Position numbers and translations under genes: made by a program | Virus record (IMG/VR): IMGVR_UViG_3300017613_002246 | Location: 1-40,546 of that record | Strand: one strand, 5' to 3' | Length of the DNA stretch: 40,546 bases | Source of the DNA: a virus | Notes under the pieces: generated by a model | The model's input: the letters and a program-made list of their open reading frames with translations, nothing else | Told to the model about the DNA's origin: nothing | Database searches by the model: none | Part shown: piece by piece, positions 1 to 7,625 of the stretch | Layout: each line of letters opens with the position of its first letter | Position numbering within the stretch: position 1 is the first letter of the stretch

Positions 1-2
1 GT

Positions 3-80
3 CTATGTAAAGATCATATGAACGACTACAAACAAGTACAAAATAATATATTAGAAGGTTATGGATACAAATATCCTTAG
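3..80 (+). CDS. 3' end of a gene cut by the left edge
   Basis: An open frame enters from the left edge and ends at TAG 78-80, giving 25 residues that end in EGYGYKYP. The mix of Asn, Tyr and Lys codons resembles the neighbouring genes, but the piece is too short to assign. The next 160 bases have no comparable frame, so if real this is the last gene before the leader region. It could also be a chance frame. Confidence 0.3.
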   Translation, partial: LCKDHMNDYKQVQNNILEGYGYKYP

Positions 81-101
81 CCAAACAGACAAAATGATGT
101 T

Positions 102-201
102 GTGTTATAGCATGTCATGTCATACTATCCTCGCAGTGGGGTATATAAATATAAGTTTGCATACTATACGGGGAATGATGTGACATGGTATGCTATAGCA
201 C
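102..201. repeat. imperfect inverted repeat in the left non-coding leader
   Basis: The arms are 102-122 and 181-201. Arm one begins GTGTTATAGCAT and the reverse complement of arm two begins GTGCTATAGCAT; 18 of 21 positions match by eye. The 58-base centre holds a TATATAAATA element (142-151) and two further copies of CATACTAT (121-128, 160-167). This could be an operator for early transcription or part of a replication origin. The sequence shows only the symmetry; the role is inferred. Confidence 0.55.
142..151 (+). promoter_or_regulatory. TATA-box-like element TATATAAATA
   Basis: This AT-only element lies inside the leader inverted repeat, 43 bases before an ATG at 185 that opens a 21-codon frame (185-250). 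The box-to-start distance matches the other TATA-like elements in the window. The short frame has no convincing ribosome-binding site, so the promoter may instead drive the downstream genes. Confidence 0.35.
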
Positions 202-212
202 ACCACACAAAC

Positions 213-220
213 TATTTATA
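213..220 (+). promoter_or_regulatory. TATA-box-like element TATTTATA
   Basis: The box starts 45 bases before a CTG codon at 258 that follows a good Shine-Dalgarno sequence (GAGGTGAT, 244-251). In archaeal promoters the TATA box sits about 26 bases before the transcription start, so the spacing would leave a short leader containing the Shine-Dalgarno site. The function is inferred from position only. Confidence 0.4.
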
Positions 221-257
221 CTCGACAATACATACATTTTTTTGAGGTGATGACAAA

Positions 258-404
258 CTGAAGGACAAAACCTGGCTTTCTTATTCATGCATTCCATCTT
301 TCCTCCCCGTTGGTTCTTTTGTTTTTGTTCCTTCAGCTTCTCAGCCTCATTCTTTCCTTGATGATTTCTTAACTAATATTGGTAGTAGTATGGAGTATGA
401 TTAG
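258..404 (+). CDS. possible 48-aa protein with a CTG start
   Basis: The frame is open from just after an upstream stop to TAG 402-404 and contains no ATG, GTG or TTG until close to its end. A perfect GAGGTGAT lies 6-8 bases before CTG 258, and a TATA-like box lies 45 bases before it. The product would start with KDKTWLSYS after the initiator and end in IGSSMEYD. Codon use is rich in T-ending codons like the later + strand genes. It may instead be the decayed end of a gene. Function unknown. Confidence 0.35.
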   Translation: MKDKTWLSYSCIPSFLPVGSFVFVPSASQPHSFLDDFLTNIGSSMEYD

Positions 405-448
405 ACGAACAAAACCTTAATATGTAAAGGAAATGTTAAGGTGAAAAA

Positions 449-580
449 ATGAAATGTGCAGATGTTGAAACAAGAATGGAATTGTCAGAGTTGATAAAGA
501 TACTTATTGAGAAAGATATAATATCAAATGATGATTTGAATAGACTTATTAGAGTTCATAAAGGAAAAATAAAGGGATAA
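449..580 (+). CDS. small hypothetical protein (43 aa)
   Basis: ATG 449 follows AAGGTG (439-443 region) at close spacing. The 43-residue product (begins MKCADVETRMEL) is mostly charged helix and could be a small regulatory or DNA-associated protein. It lies two bases before the next small gene, and both precede the sugar locus. No family recognised. Confidence 0.5.
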   Translation: MKCADVETRMELSELIKILIEKDIISNDDLNRLIRVHKGKIKG

Positions 581-581
581 T

Positions 582-734
582 ATGGAAGAAGAAAAAAGAA
601 AAGTTTATCGAATTGACATATATGATTTTAGAAAAAAGTTTCCAAAGATTGAAGGAAAAATATTGTCAGTAATAAAAACTGATTTTGTTGGAGAAAGAAG
701 ATTTGAACATATTGAGATTGAAACAGTATTGTAA
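582..734 (+). CDS. small hypothetical protein (50 aa)
   Basis: The product begins MEEEKRKVYRIDIYDF and ends IEIETVL. It follows the previous gene directly in the same direction, which suggests one transcript. The alternating hydrophobic pattern at the C-terminus suggests a beta strand pair. No family recognised. The opposite strand also has an open frame here, but it lacks a ribosome-binding site and runs against the operon. Confidence 0.5.
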   Translation: MEEEKRKVYRIDIYDFRKKFPKIEGKILSVIKTDFVGERRFEHIEIETVL

Positions 735-743
735 AGGATTTGA

Positions 744-935
744 ATGAAAGAAACAATTTGTATAATATTATGGTTTATCTTTGTGATAGGATTTGGCATA
801 TCAGTTATATGGGGGATACTTCATAGGGGTCCAGACAGTAATGTTATAGTGTTAATACCTTGTGTTATATGTCTCATTGGTGCTATACTTTCATCTGCTG
901 GTATAAGTGGAGTTCAAACAGAACATATTTTATAA
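744..935 (+). CDS. small membrane protein, two predicted helices (63 aa)
   Basis: Two hydrophobic segments, about residues 4-25 and 34-53, are separated by a short polar loop (HRGPDSN), giving a hairpin in the membrane with a polar tail (SGVQTEHIL). AAAGGA 733-738 is a plausible ribosome-binding site. It sits just upstream of the nonulosonate synthase; whether it helps in envelope glycan work or is an early membrane effector cannot be told from sequence. Confidence 0.55.
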   Translation: MKETICIILWFIFVIGFGISVIWGILHRGPDSNVIVLIPCVICLIGAILSSAGISGVQTEHIL

Positions 936-952
936 AGGAAAAAGTGGTATAA

Positions 953-1915
953 ATGAACAAACAAAATAAGGATAATATGGTTAAACAAAATTACAGGGAA
1001 ATGGTGGACACTTTACACCCTGCCGTCTCCGAGAAGGGTCCCGACAAAACCGACAAAACCTTACATTTTAATAAAATGCCATACATCATTGCTGAGATCG
1101 GTATTAATCACAATGGATCCTTGGACAAAGCACTAGACTTGATTGATATGGCGTGTCGTTGTGGTGTTGATGCTGTCAAGTTCCAGAAGCGGTCTGTTGA
1201 TTTGGTTTATAGTAAAGAGTTCCTCGACAGTTCTCGTGAGTCCCCGTTTGGTTCTACCCAGAGGGATCAGAAGTTTGGTCTGGAGTTTGGTTTGGAGGAG
1301 TTTGATACGATAGATGAGTATTGTTCTCGTAAGGGTATTGATTGGTTTGCTTCTTGTTGGGATATTAATAGTCTTCATGTTATGTTGGGTCGTTATACTT
1401 GGCGTCATAATAAGGTTGCGTCTGCTATGGTGACAAACCTTCCTTTTTGTAAGCAGGTTGCTTCTTATAAGATTCATACTTTTATATCTACTGGTGGTTG
1501 CACTTTGGAGGAGGTGGGTGATGTCGTGACTATCTTCCGGGATGCTGGTTGTAGTTTTACTCTTATGCATTGTACTGCTTTGTATCCTTGTCCGACAAAA
1601 GACTTGAATCTTTGGATGGTTCAGACTCTTGCGACCAAATTCCCGTTGCCTAACGTAGATTTCGGTTATTCTGGTCATTCCTCTGGTATCATGGATGGTG
1701 TGGCTGCAACAGTATTAGGAGCTACAGCTATAGAAAAACATATCACTCTTGATCGTTCCAGTTATGGTTCGGATCAGTCTGCAAGCCTCGAAGAACCGGG
1801 TCTCCACAAAATGATAGAATATATTAGGTTTGTTGTTGATGCTTTGGGTGATGGTGTTAAGATTGTTAGTATTGATGAACAAAGTGTGATGGATAAGTTG
1901 AGGTATTGGAGATGA
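953..1915 (+). CDS. neuB: NeuB-type nonulosonate (sialic-acid-like) synthase
   Basis: This protein belongs to the NeuB family, which condenses phosphoenolpyruvate with a six-carbon amino sugar to make a nine-carbon 2-keto-3-deoxy acid such as N-acetylneuraminate, legionaminate or pseudaminate. Visible hallmarks are EIGINHNG (48-55), VKFQKR (75-80), ISTGG (178-182), HCTALYPCP (206-214), GYSGHSSG (239-245, metal ligand His242), EKHITLD (261-267, second metal His263) and DQSASLE (274-280). At 320 aa it lacks the C-terminal SAF/antifreeze-like domain usual in the family, and it carries about 40 extra, probably disordered N-terminal residues. A later start at 1076 would remove these but has no ribosome-binding site. 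The cytidylyltransferase two genes on is the expected next enzyme. The exact sugar cannot be read from sequence. Confidence 0.9.
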   Translation: MNKQNKDNMVKQNYREMVDTLHPAVSEKGPDKTDKTLHFNKMPYIIAEIGINHNGSLDKALDLIDMACRCGVDAVKFQKRSVDLVYSKEFLDSSRESPFGSTQRDQKFGLEFGLEEFDTIDEYCSRKGIDWFASCWDINSLHVMLGRYTWRHNKVASAMVTNLPFCKQVASYKIHTFISTGGCTLEEVGDVVTIFRDAGCSFTLMHCTALYPCPTKDLNLWMVQTLATKFPLPNVDFGYSGHSSGIMDGVAATVLGATAIEKHITLDRSSYGSDQSASLEEPGLHKMIEYIRFVVDALGDGVKIVSIDEQSVMDKLRYWR

Positions 1916-2163
1916 ACCTTTTAGAAAAAGATTCAGCAAAAAACGATTGGAGTTTAAAGGATAAGGATTGGGCATTTATCGATCAATACAAAAACGATTT
2001 AGGTAGATGTTATCCAATAATATATATTGAAACTCTCCGCCAGAAATTGATTGAAGATATGCACAATCTTATAGGCATTGAAGATTCCATCTCGGATATA
2101 ACAAAGGACTTATTATATCAAAGAATAAATAAAACAATAAATAAGAGGTTCGGAGTAAAATGA
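1912..2163 (+). CDS. hypothetical protein between neuB and the cytidylyltransferase (83 aa)
   Basis: ATG 1912 overlaps the end of neuB and follows GAGGT (1900-1904) at good spacing; a TTG at 1906 is a weaker choice. The acidic N-terminal half (KDSAKNDWSLKDKDW) is followed by a helical part ending in NKTINKRFGVK. No family recognised. Its place inside the NeuB-CMP transferase pair, with translational coupling, suggests a linked role or expression. Confidence 0.6.
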   Translation: MNLLEKDSAKNDWSLKDKDWAFIDQYKNDLGRCYPIIYIETLRQKLIEDMHNLIGIEDSISDITKDLLYQRINKTINKRFGVK

Positions 2164-2174
2164 ACGGTGACTAA

Positions 2175-2798
2175 ATGAAACTTTTAGCTCTTATTCCAGC
2201 TCGTGGTGGCTCTGTCCGTATCCCACGTAAAAATATCAAAGAATTGTGTGGCAAACCATTAGTCGTCTGGTCCATCGACTCGGCTCTTGAGTCTAAGCTT
2301 ATCGACAAAGTGTTGGTTTCTACTGATGACAGTAGCATTGGATCTATTGTTGCTAATAATGGTGCTGATGTGTTGTATCGCCCTAGTGATTTGAGTGATG
2401 CTGATGCCAGTTTGCAGCCTGTTATTTTTCATGCTGTGTCTAAGTATCCTATGTTTGATGCTGTGGTTGTTTTGAATCCGACAAGCCCGATTCGTATTCA
2501 TGGTTTGGTCGACAAATGTATCAGGCGTTTTGTGGCTGATGGTTGTGATGAGTTGGTTACGGGTTTTTATTCGGTTGAAAGGGCGTATCCTCATCCGGAT
2601 ATAGCCAGCCATTTATTGTTGCCTCATTTTGTCTTCAACGGCTCGGTTAGGATTCTAACAAAAGAGTTGGTTCTTTCCGGTAAGCCATTTGGCGACAATA
2701 TCACTATGTTTGAGACGGGAAACATTTATAACCATGAGGTTGATACTATGGATGATTATGATGATATGGTTGATAGGATCAGGAGGTTGGGGTTGTGA
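2175..2798 (+). CDS. neuA: CMP-nonulosonate cytidylyltransferase (NeuA/PseF type)
   Basis: This enzyme joins CTP to the nine-carbon sugar made by NeuB, giving the CMP-activated donor. The N-terminus shows the family signature: IPARGGS (7-13), RIPRKN (15-20), then CGKPLV. Later conserved pieces are VSTDD (about 49-53), LNPTSPIR and EVDTMDDYD near the C-terminus, which hold metal- and sugar-binding residues. At 207 aa it is a single catalytic domain without the extra esterase domain of some homologues. GGTGAC at 2165-2170 is the ribosome-binding site. Its stop overlaps the GTG start of the next gene. Confidence 0.9.
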   Translation: MKLLALIPARGGSVRIPRKNIKELCGKPLVVWSIDSALESKLIDKVLVSTDDSSIGSIVANNGADVLYRPSDLSDADASLQPVIFHAVSKYPMFDAVVVLNPTSPIRIHGLVDKCIRRFVADGCDELVTGFYSVERAYPHPDIASHLLLPHFVFNGSVRILTKELVLSGKPFGDNITMFETGNIYNHEVDTMDDYDDMVDRIRRLGL

Positions 2799-3886
2799 CC
2801 TATTCTCCTTTTGAGCCTAAGTCTATGCATGCTGCTTTTGGTATTGAATGGAAAAGTGCTTCTGATTATATGGTATCGGCTAATGGACAAAATAATATTG
2901 ATTTTAGCAGTGGTATTTATTGTGCTGGTTTAGGTCATGATTTCTTAAATCATAAATTAATGGATTATTTGGAAGAATATCCCGCTTTAACACATTCCTG
3001 GCAATTTCCGACAGAAATTCGGACAAAATTCCTGAAAAAACTGGTTTCTTTTTTCCCCCGTTACCTGAATAGGGTGGCTCTTTTTTGTGAGGGAAGCATG
3101 GCTAACGAGAAAGCCATCCAGCTTGCGGAGGCGTTTACAGCCCGACAATTCTGTCTTCGGAATCCAGCCTCCTTCCACGGCAACACCCATCTCCTTCGTA
3201 ACCTACCCCACGAAATAAACGGGGTCCCTGCTGCGGTTATCTTGGAGCCTTATATTGGTTTTGCTGCGGAGTTTCATGAGAAGGATTCGTTCAGCAACTA
3301 TGTCAAGGGTCTTCAGGAGTCGGGTATTGTCGTTATCATGGATGAGATTCAGGCTGGTTTTGGGCGTACTGGTCGTATGTTTGGTTACATGTGGTATGAT
3401 GTTAAGCCTGACTTGGTTAGTTTTGGTAAGGGTGTGGCTAATGGTATGCCACTTTCAGGAGTTATTGGTCGTAAGGATATTATGGAGTGTTTAGATGGAC
3501 GTGAATATATATGTAATACCCATAGTGGCAATCCTGTGTGTTGTGCTGCTGGACTTGCTACTTTGGAAGAGCTTCAAAAGCTGGATTTGCCAGTTATTAG
3601 AAAGAGTGGACGGACAATTAGCAAAAGATGTAATGAAATTACAGAAAGATATGATTGTGTTTCGGGTTCTGCTGGACGTGGTTATGTTCACGCTATTCAT
3701 TTCACTGATGAAGATAGCTGCAAACATGTAACTCGTTCTTGTCTGAAGCATGGTTTGATGCTTGTGAACAATATCAGTAGGAGTACGTTGAAGATTTGTC
3801 CTCCGTTGATTACTCCGTTGAATGTGGTCATGGATGGACTTGATATAATAGAAGAGGTGTTAAAGAGTGAAAATAAAAGGAATTAG
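2795..3886 (+). CDS. class III PLP-dependent aminotransferase
   Basis: A fold-type I aminotransferase of the class III group (related to acetylornithine, ornithine and glutamate-1-semialdehyde aminotransferases). Visible motifs are EGSMANEKAIQLA (99-111, PLP phosphate binding), SFHGNTH, the cofactor-binding Asp in IMDEIQAGFGRTG (181-193) and the Schiff-base Lys212 in FGKG. It has 363 residues against the usual 400-450, with shortened loops in the first half. GTG 2795 follows AGGAGG (2781-2786) and overlaps the neuA stop. In this place it probably aminates a keto sugar or another precursor, but class III substrates vary widely. Confidence 0.85.
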   Translation: MTYSPFEPKSMHAAFGIEWKSASDYMVSANGQNNIDFSSGIYCAGLGHDFLNHKLMDYLEEYPALTHSWQFPTEIRTKFLKKLVSFFPRYLNRVALFCEGSMANEKAIQLAEAFTARQFCLRNPASFHGNTHLLRNLPHEINGVPAAVILEPYIGFAAEFHEKDSFSNYVKGLQESGIVVIMDEIQAGFGRTGRMFGYMWYDVKPDLVSFGKGVANGMPLSGVIGRKDIMECLDGREYICNTHSGNPVCCAAGLATLEELQKLDLPVIRKSGRTISKRCNEITERYDCVSGSAGRGYVHAIHFTDEDSCKHVTRSCLKHGLMLVNNISRSTLKICPPLITPLNVVMDGLDIIEEVLKSENKRN

Positions 3887-4172
3887 GCATGTTGGTATAC
3901 ATGTGGATAATAAGAATTTTTCAAAGATGAAATCTAATTACAAAGCATTAGGTGGAACCATAATTTCTGATAATTGTTATGATGGACGACCTTATGTTGG
4001 TTATGGTGATATTCATACTTGTAAGATTCAATTTGATGATGGCTCGATTTTGGAACTTACAACTGATGTGAATCATATTGCTTATAATGTGACTGGTTGG
4101 GGTTCTGAAATTTCTTGGGATAAAGATAGATGTGGTAATGAAATGGAGCTAGTGAAATGCAAAAAGAAATAG
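3867..4172 (+). CDS. VOC (glyoxalase/bleomycin-resistance fold) single-domain protein
   Basis: The opening IRHVGIHVDN (residues 5-14), the central ALGG turn and the ending GNEMELV are the pattern of a vicinal-oxygen-chelate module, where paired modules hold a metal for isomerase, epimerase or dioxygenase chemistry. At 101 aa it is one module and would have to dimerise. GTG 3867 follows GAGGTG (3854-3859), and the gene overlaps both neighbours. A sugar or keto-acid epimerase role would fit the locus but is a guess. Confidence 0.65.
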   Translation: MKIKGIRHVGIHVDNKNFSKMKSNYKALGGTIISDNCYDGRPYVGYGDIHTCKIQFDDGSILELTTDVNHIAYNVTGWGSEISWDKDRCGNEMELVKCKKK

Positions 4173-5059
4173 AATCTTGGGTGAATGGCAGTTGGGTTCC
4201 TAACAGCAAGGTAGGTTGCAGTCTATATTCATCTCATTATATGCTTGGGATTGCTGCTTTTGATGCACTTCGTACTTACAATCATAAGATTTTTAGGTGT
4301 GATGAACATATAGATAGGTTTCTGCAATCCATTAAGAGTATGGGTATGGAGACAAACTTTCCTAGTGAATATATTAAAAGAGTTCTTGTAGAAGTTATGG
4401 AACACAATCAAAAATTCTTTGACGGTGATGAATACCGTTTCATGATTTATTATCAACCTGGCAGTTTCAAGATCTATAAGGATATTGTGCCGTCTGAGCC
4501 TGTGTTGACAATCAATGTCACACCTTGCAGTAGGTATGCTCCGTTTGTCTACCCATACTTAGAAGACGGTATCACTACCCAGATATCTTCCATCCCTCAG
4601 ATTCCTACCCGTTTCCTGGATCCTCAGATTAAGAACGTCAGCCGTCTTCATTACTGGCTTGCTTGTCAGGAATGTGGTGAGAATGAGGCTATCCTTCTGG
4701 ATGAGCATGGTCATCTGGCTGAGGGAAGCGGTTACAACCTTGGTTTCTTTAAAGGTAATCGTCTTCATGTTCCTCATGGTGATAATCATCTTCAGGGTGT
4801 CACTATTGCGTCTTGTTGGAATCTTTGGCAATCTGGCTATAAGGGCATGTATAGTCCTTATGATTTGATTAGTGCTGATAGTATTATTTTGTCTTCTACT
4901 TTTCGTGGTATTATTCCGTCTTATCGTTTGGTTTGGCGTGGTCGTGAGTATGTGTTGCCTAATGTTGATGATTGTGCTAACAAACTTATGGATAAGTTTA
5001 GTCAGCATGTTGGTTTGGATGTTAAGGAGCAGTGGAAAGAATGGATGAAAAAGAAATAA
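4157..5059 (+). CDS. class IV PLP aminotransferase (branched-chain/D-amino-acid/ADC lyase type)
   Basis: A fold-type IV PLP enzyme. The N-terminal part has the typical VNGSWVP and a SLYSSHYMLG...FDALRTY run. The PLP Lys159 lies in PQIKNVSR, and LAEGSGYN (188-194) holds the conserved Glu189. The length of 300 aa is normal. Members move amino groups between branched-chain, D- or aromatic amino acids and keto acids, or cleave aminodeoxychorismate. The start overlaps the VOC gene. The nearby DAHP synthase makes a link to aromatic or keto-acid supply possible, but the substrate is not evident. Confidence 0.85.
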   Translation: MQKEIESWVNGSWVPNSKVGCSLYSSHYMLGIAAFDALRTYNHKIFRCDEHIDRFLQSIKSMGMETNFPSEYIKRVLVEVMEHNQKFFDGDEYRFMIYYQPGSFKIYKDIVPSEPVLTINVTPCSRYAPFVYPYLEDGITTQISSIPQIPTRFLDPQIKNVSRLHYWLACQECGENEAILLDEHGHLAEGSGYNLGFFKGNRLHVPHGDNHLQGVTIASCWNLWQSGYKGMYSPYDLISADSIILSSTFRGIIPSYRLVWRGREYVLPNVDDCANKLMDKFSQHVGLDVKEQWKEWMKKK

Positions 5060-5289
5060 AAAAGTTTAGAAAAGCTGTGAAAGAGTTTTGGACTGAGAAA
5101 ATGTCATATCGTATAGATAGTGGGGAACTTGATAAATCTATAAACAATTTTTTAAATGGTGATATATTTGAGTTTAATTGGCATATTGAATTTTTACCTA
5201 ATGATGTAATATTTATGCGTTCTCTGTTAGAAATAGAAACACCTTCAATTATAATTGACAAGATACATAAAAAATGGGATATAGAATGA
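5041..5289 (+). CDS. hypothetical protein (82 aa)
   Basis: ATG 5041 is preferred over GTG 5032 because AAGGAG (5023-5028) lies too close to the latter. The product is mostly charged helix at the N-terminus (DEKEIKKFRKAVKEFW) with a hydrophobic-alternating C-terminus. The stop overlaps the start of the radical SAM gene as ATGA. No family recognised; it may be an accessory subunit, like the other small genes placed between enzymes in this locus. Confidence 0.55.
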   Translation: MDEKEIKKFRKAVKEFWTEKMSYRIDSGELDKSINNFLNGDIFEFNWHIEFLPNDVIFMRSLLEIETPSIIIDKIHKKWDIE

Positions 5290-6074
5290 ACTGTTTCAAC
5301 GGGTTAAGCACTATAAACATCGAGTTGACAAGCAAATGTCAGAAAGACTGTCCTATGTGTGGTAGGCGTAAGATGGAACGTGAACATCCTGAGCTATGCA
5401 GATGGGGTAATATGAGTTGGGATATCGTCCTTAAGCTAGCCGACCAGATACCAGAAGACGTTGTCCTTCAGTTTCATAACAACGGTGAACCATTGATTTA
5501 TCCTTATCTTAATCATGTGTTGAAAAAGTTCCCTAATAATATCAAGTCTTTCAATACTAACGGTATTTTGCTGTTGGATCGTAGTCATGAGTTTGTTGGT
5601 CTTGTGGATACTGTGGTTGTGTCTGTGATTGAGGATGATGATGAGCAGTATGAGACGGTTAAAAAGTTTATTGAGGTTAAGGGAAATGAGAAGCCGTTTA
5701 TGATTTACCGTCTTCTGGGAGACGAACCGAGTCCTGCTAAGTGGAGTGCGTTGCCTGGTTTGGTTTGCAAACGGATTCTTCATAGTCCAGATGGTAGTTT
5801 CGGTTACGAACGTCCAGTTACGGTTCCGGAGATAGGCATCTGTCTTGATCTCCTTCATCATCTGTCGATAGATAGATACGGTAACGTCTTTCCTTGTGTC
5901 CGTTTTGATCCTTATCAGTATAATCTTTTGGGTAATGTTAATGATGAGTCTTTGATTGATATCTGGAATAGTGTGAAAAGGAAGAGTATGATTAGTGAGC
6001 ATGTTAAGGGTAATCGTGCCTGTAGTGAGTTGTGTCGACAATGTGAGTTCTGGGGGATACCTCGTGGTGTTTGA
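5286..6074 (+). CDS. radical SAM enzyme with SPASM-like C-terminal domain
   Basis: Cys18, Cys22 and Cys25 (CQKDCPMC) form the CxxxCxxC site for the radical SAM 4Fe-4S cluster. The C-terminal third has a SPASM-like cluster region: CLDLLHHLSIDRYGNVFPC, then LGNVNDESLIDIW, then CSELCRQCEFWG. Such proteins modify peptides, sugars or amino acids by radical chemistry. ATG 5286 overlaps the previous stop. The gene continues the sugar operon and overlaps a methyltransferase, so a sugar or peptide modification is the best guess; substrate unknown. Confidence 0.8.
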   Translation: MNCFNGLSTINIELTSKCQKDCPMCGRRKMEREHPELCRWGNMSWDIVLKLADQIPEDVVLQFHNNGEPLIYPYLNHVLKKFPNNIKSFNTNGILLLDRSHEFVGLVDTVVVSVIEDDDEQYETVKKFIEVKGNEKPFMIYRLLGDEPSPAKWSALPGLVCKRILHSPDGSFGYERPVTVPEIGICLDLLHHLSIDRYGNVFPCVRFDPYQYNLLGNVNDESLIDIWNSVKRKSMISEHVKGNRACSELCRQCEFWGIPRGV

Positions 6075-6630
6075 AGCTCGTGGTTTCTTGGTAGACAAAT
6101 TCAAGTTGTTTTCATTGTTGTTCCATAAGGCGTTTGACAAGATAGTTGATCCAGATGTGGGTTTGTATGTAAATCTTGGTAGTGGTCTTGTCTATCGGAA
6201 GGGTTGGAAGAACCTGGATTTTGTTTCTCGTTGGTATGGTAGTCGTTGGTTGCGTAGGTTGGTGTTGGATTATAATCATGACTTAAGTTCATATAGAATG
6301 TTACCTTTTGGAAGTAATTGTGTTGATGGTTTTTATTGCCGGATGGTTTTTGAACATCTTGAGGATGAAATGGTTCGTACAGTAATGTGTGAAGTACATC
6401 GCTGTCTTAAAGTTGGTGGCACGTTTGAAATTATCGTGCCACATCCTGATATTGATGTCTCACAATACACAGGTGACAAATACGATCCAAATGTTTGTGG
6501 TCATCATATTAATACTTTTACCCCTGATAAAATGTTATCTATGTTGTCATCTTTTGGTTTTGAGATAGAGGATTATGATAGCACTTATCATGGTAATTTG
6601 AATGCTCAATACTTCAGGGTGAGAAAATGA
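6067..6630 (+). CDS. class I SAM-dependent methyltransferase (COG4627-like)
   Basis: A Rossmann-type methyltransferase core: YVNLGSG (SAM loop), GWKNLDF, an acidic second-strand end, DLSSYRMLPFGSNCVDGFY, then FEHLEDE and CLKVGGTFEIIVPHPD, typical of methyltransferases clustered with glycosyltransferases. The start is GTG 6067 (or 6064), 9-12 bases after a G-rich site at 6051-6055; the longer upstream frame lies inside the radical SAM gene. A related methyltransferase occurs at 24328-25008 in the tail module. The likely target is a sugar hydroxyl, amine or carboxyl, unproven. Confidence 0.75.
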   Translation: MFEARGFLVDKFKLFSLLFHKAFDKIVDPDVGLYVNLGSGLVYRKGWKNLDFVSRWYGSRWLRRLVLDYNHDLSSYRMLPFGSNCVDGFYCRMVFEHLEDEMVRTVMCEVHRCLKVGGTFEIIVPHPDIDVSQYTGDKYDPNVCGHHINTFTPDKMLSMLSSFGFEIEDYDSTYHGNLNAQYFRVRK

Positions 6631-7625
6631 ATGATATAATATTTATCACAGCACCGATACATCTTCATCGGTTGATACAATTTCTTGAAGAATACCCATC
6701 AGACAAGTTTACTCTTATCTGTCCATCTGAACTGGCTCCTTTCTGTCGTAAATATACCGACTGTCGGGTGATTGTTCCTTGGATGCATCCTAATCTGTTT
6801 ACAACAAAGAACTTGTTAAGCCTTCCACTTAACATAGTACGTCTGTATCGTAACTGGCATCATTATTTTGCTGGTGTTAGAAAGAAGAATATTCATGTGT
6901 TCTTTACTGGTTGGGCTGTCAGCTATATGTATTTTATCAAGAAGTTGCATAAACATAATATTGTGACCTTATGGCTTCCTTATGACAATTTTGCTAAGGT
7001 TCCTGATTACTTTCCCGAACAAAAGGATTTGGTGTCGGCGTCTATGCGTTGGTTCGCAAGAATATTTCTGCGTCTTAATACAAAGGTCATGGATAAGTCG
7101 GTTCCTGCTTATGAGATGAACCGTGACCGTTATTATCAAAAGTTGTTTGATCCTGATAAGATTAAAGTATGGGGGAAGTTTTCTAAGGAACATAAACTTG
7201 TTAAGGATATGGATTGTTTGTTCCTTTCTGAAAATGTGACTACTGAGGGTGCTGATCTGGCGTCTGTTAATAGTCTTTCTACTATGCTTAAATGGGAACT
7301 TGATAAAAAGTTTGGTGATAGATGGTGTCTTAAAGGTCATCCTCGTGAGCATGATACTTATGGCGAGTTTAAGAATGCTACAAACACTCTTTCACCATAT
7401 ATTATAGCTGAAGTTTTATATGGTCATCCCTGGAAGATTATCATGTCTTATTATAGTGAGGCTTTGATTTCTGCTTCTAAGTTGACTGATGCTAAGGTTG
7501 TTTCTTTGGTTAATTTGTTTGATTGGGGTAATAAGACGTTGTTGTCTTATTGGCGTAAGCGTATGAAGGAATATGGTGTGTTGTGTCCTAAGAATTGGAA
7601 GGAGTTGACGGAGCTTTTGAAATGA
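6627..7625 (+). CDS. sialyltransferase-like glycosyltransferase (GT52/polysialyltransferase-like)
   Basis: The N-terminus reads DIIFITAPIHLHRLIQF, a first beta strand and helix of a GT-B type enzyme. The second half has CLFLSENVTTEG (197-208), LKGHPRE (235-241, HP at 238-239) and a late PYIIAEVLYG with an acidic residue. This layout of an acidic/SE motif, an HP motif and a later P-E segment is that of bacterial CMP-sialic-acid transferases. With NeuB and NeuA upstream, the simple reading is transfer of the CMP-nonulosonate to a glycan. The distant similarity is recognised by eye only. Confidence 0.55.
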   Translation: MNDIIFITAPIHLHRLIQFLEEYPSDKFTLICPSELAPFCRKYTDCRVIVPWMHPNLFTTKNLLSLPLNIVRLYRNWHHYFAGVRKKNIHVFFTGWAVSYMYFIKKLHKHNIVTLWLPYDNFAKVPDYFPEQKDLVSASMRWFARIFLRLNTKVMDKSVPAYEMNRDRYYQKLFDPDKIKVWGKFSKEHKLVKDMDCLFLSENVTTEGADLASVNSLSTMLKWELDKKFGDRWCLKGHPREHDTYGEFKNATNTLSPYIIAEVLYGHPWKIIMSYYSEALISASKLTDAKVVSLVNLFDWGNKTLLSYWRKRMKEYGVLCPKNWKELTELLK

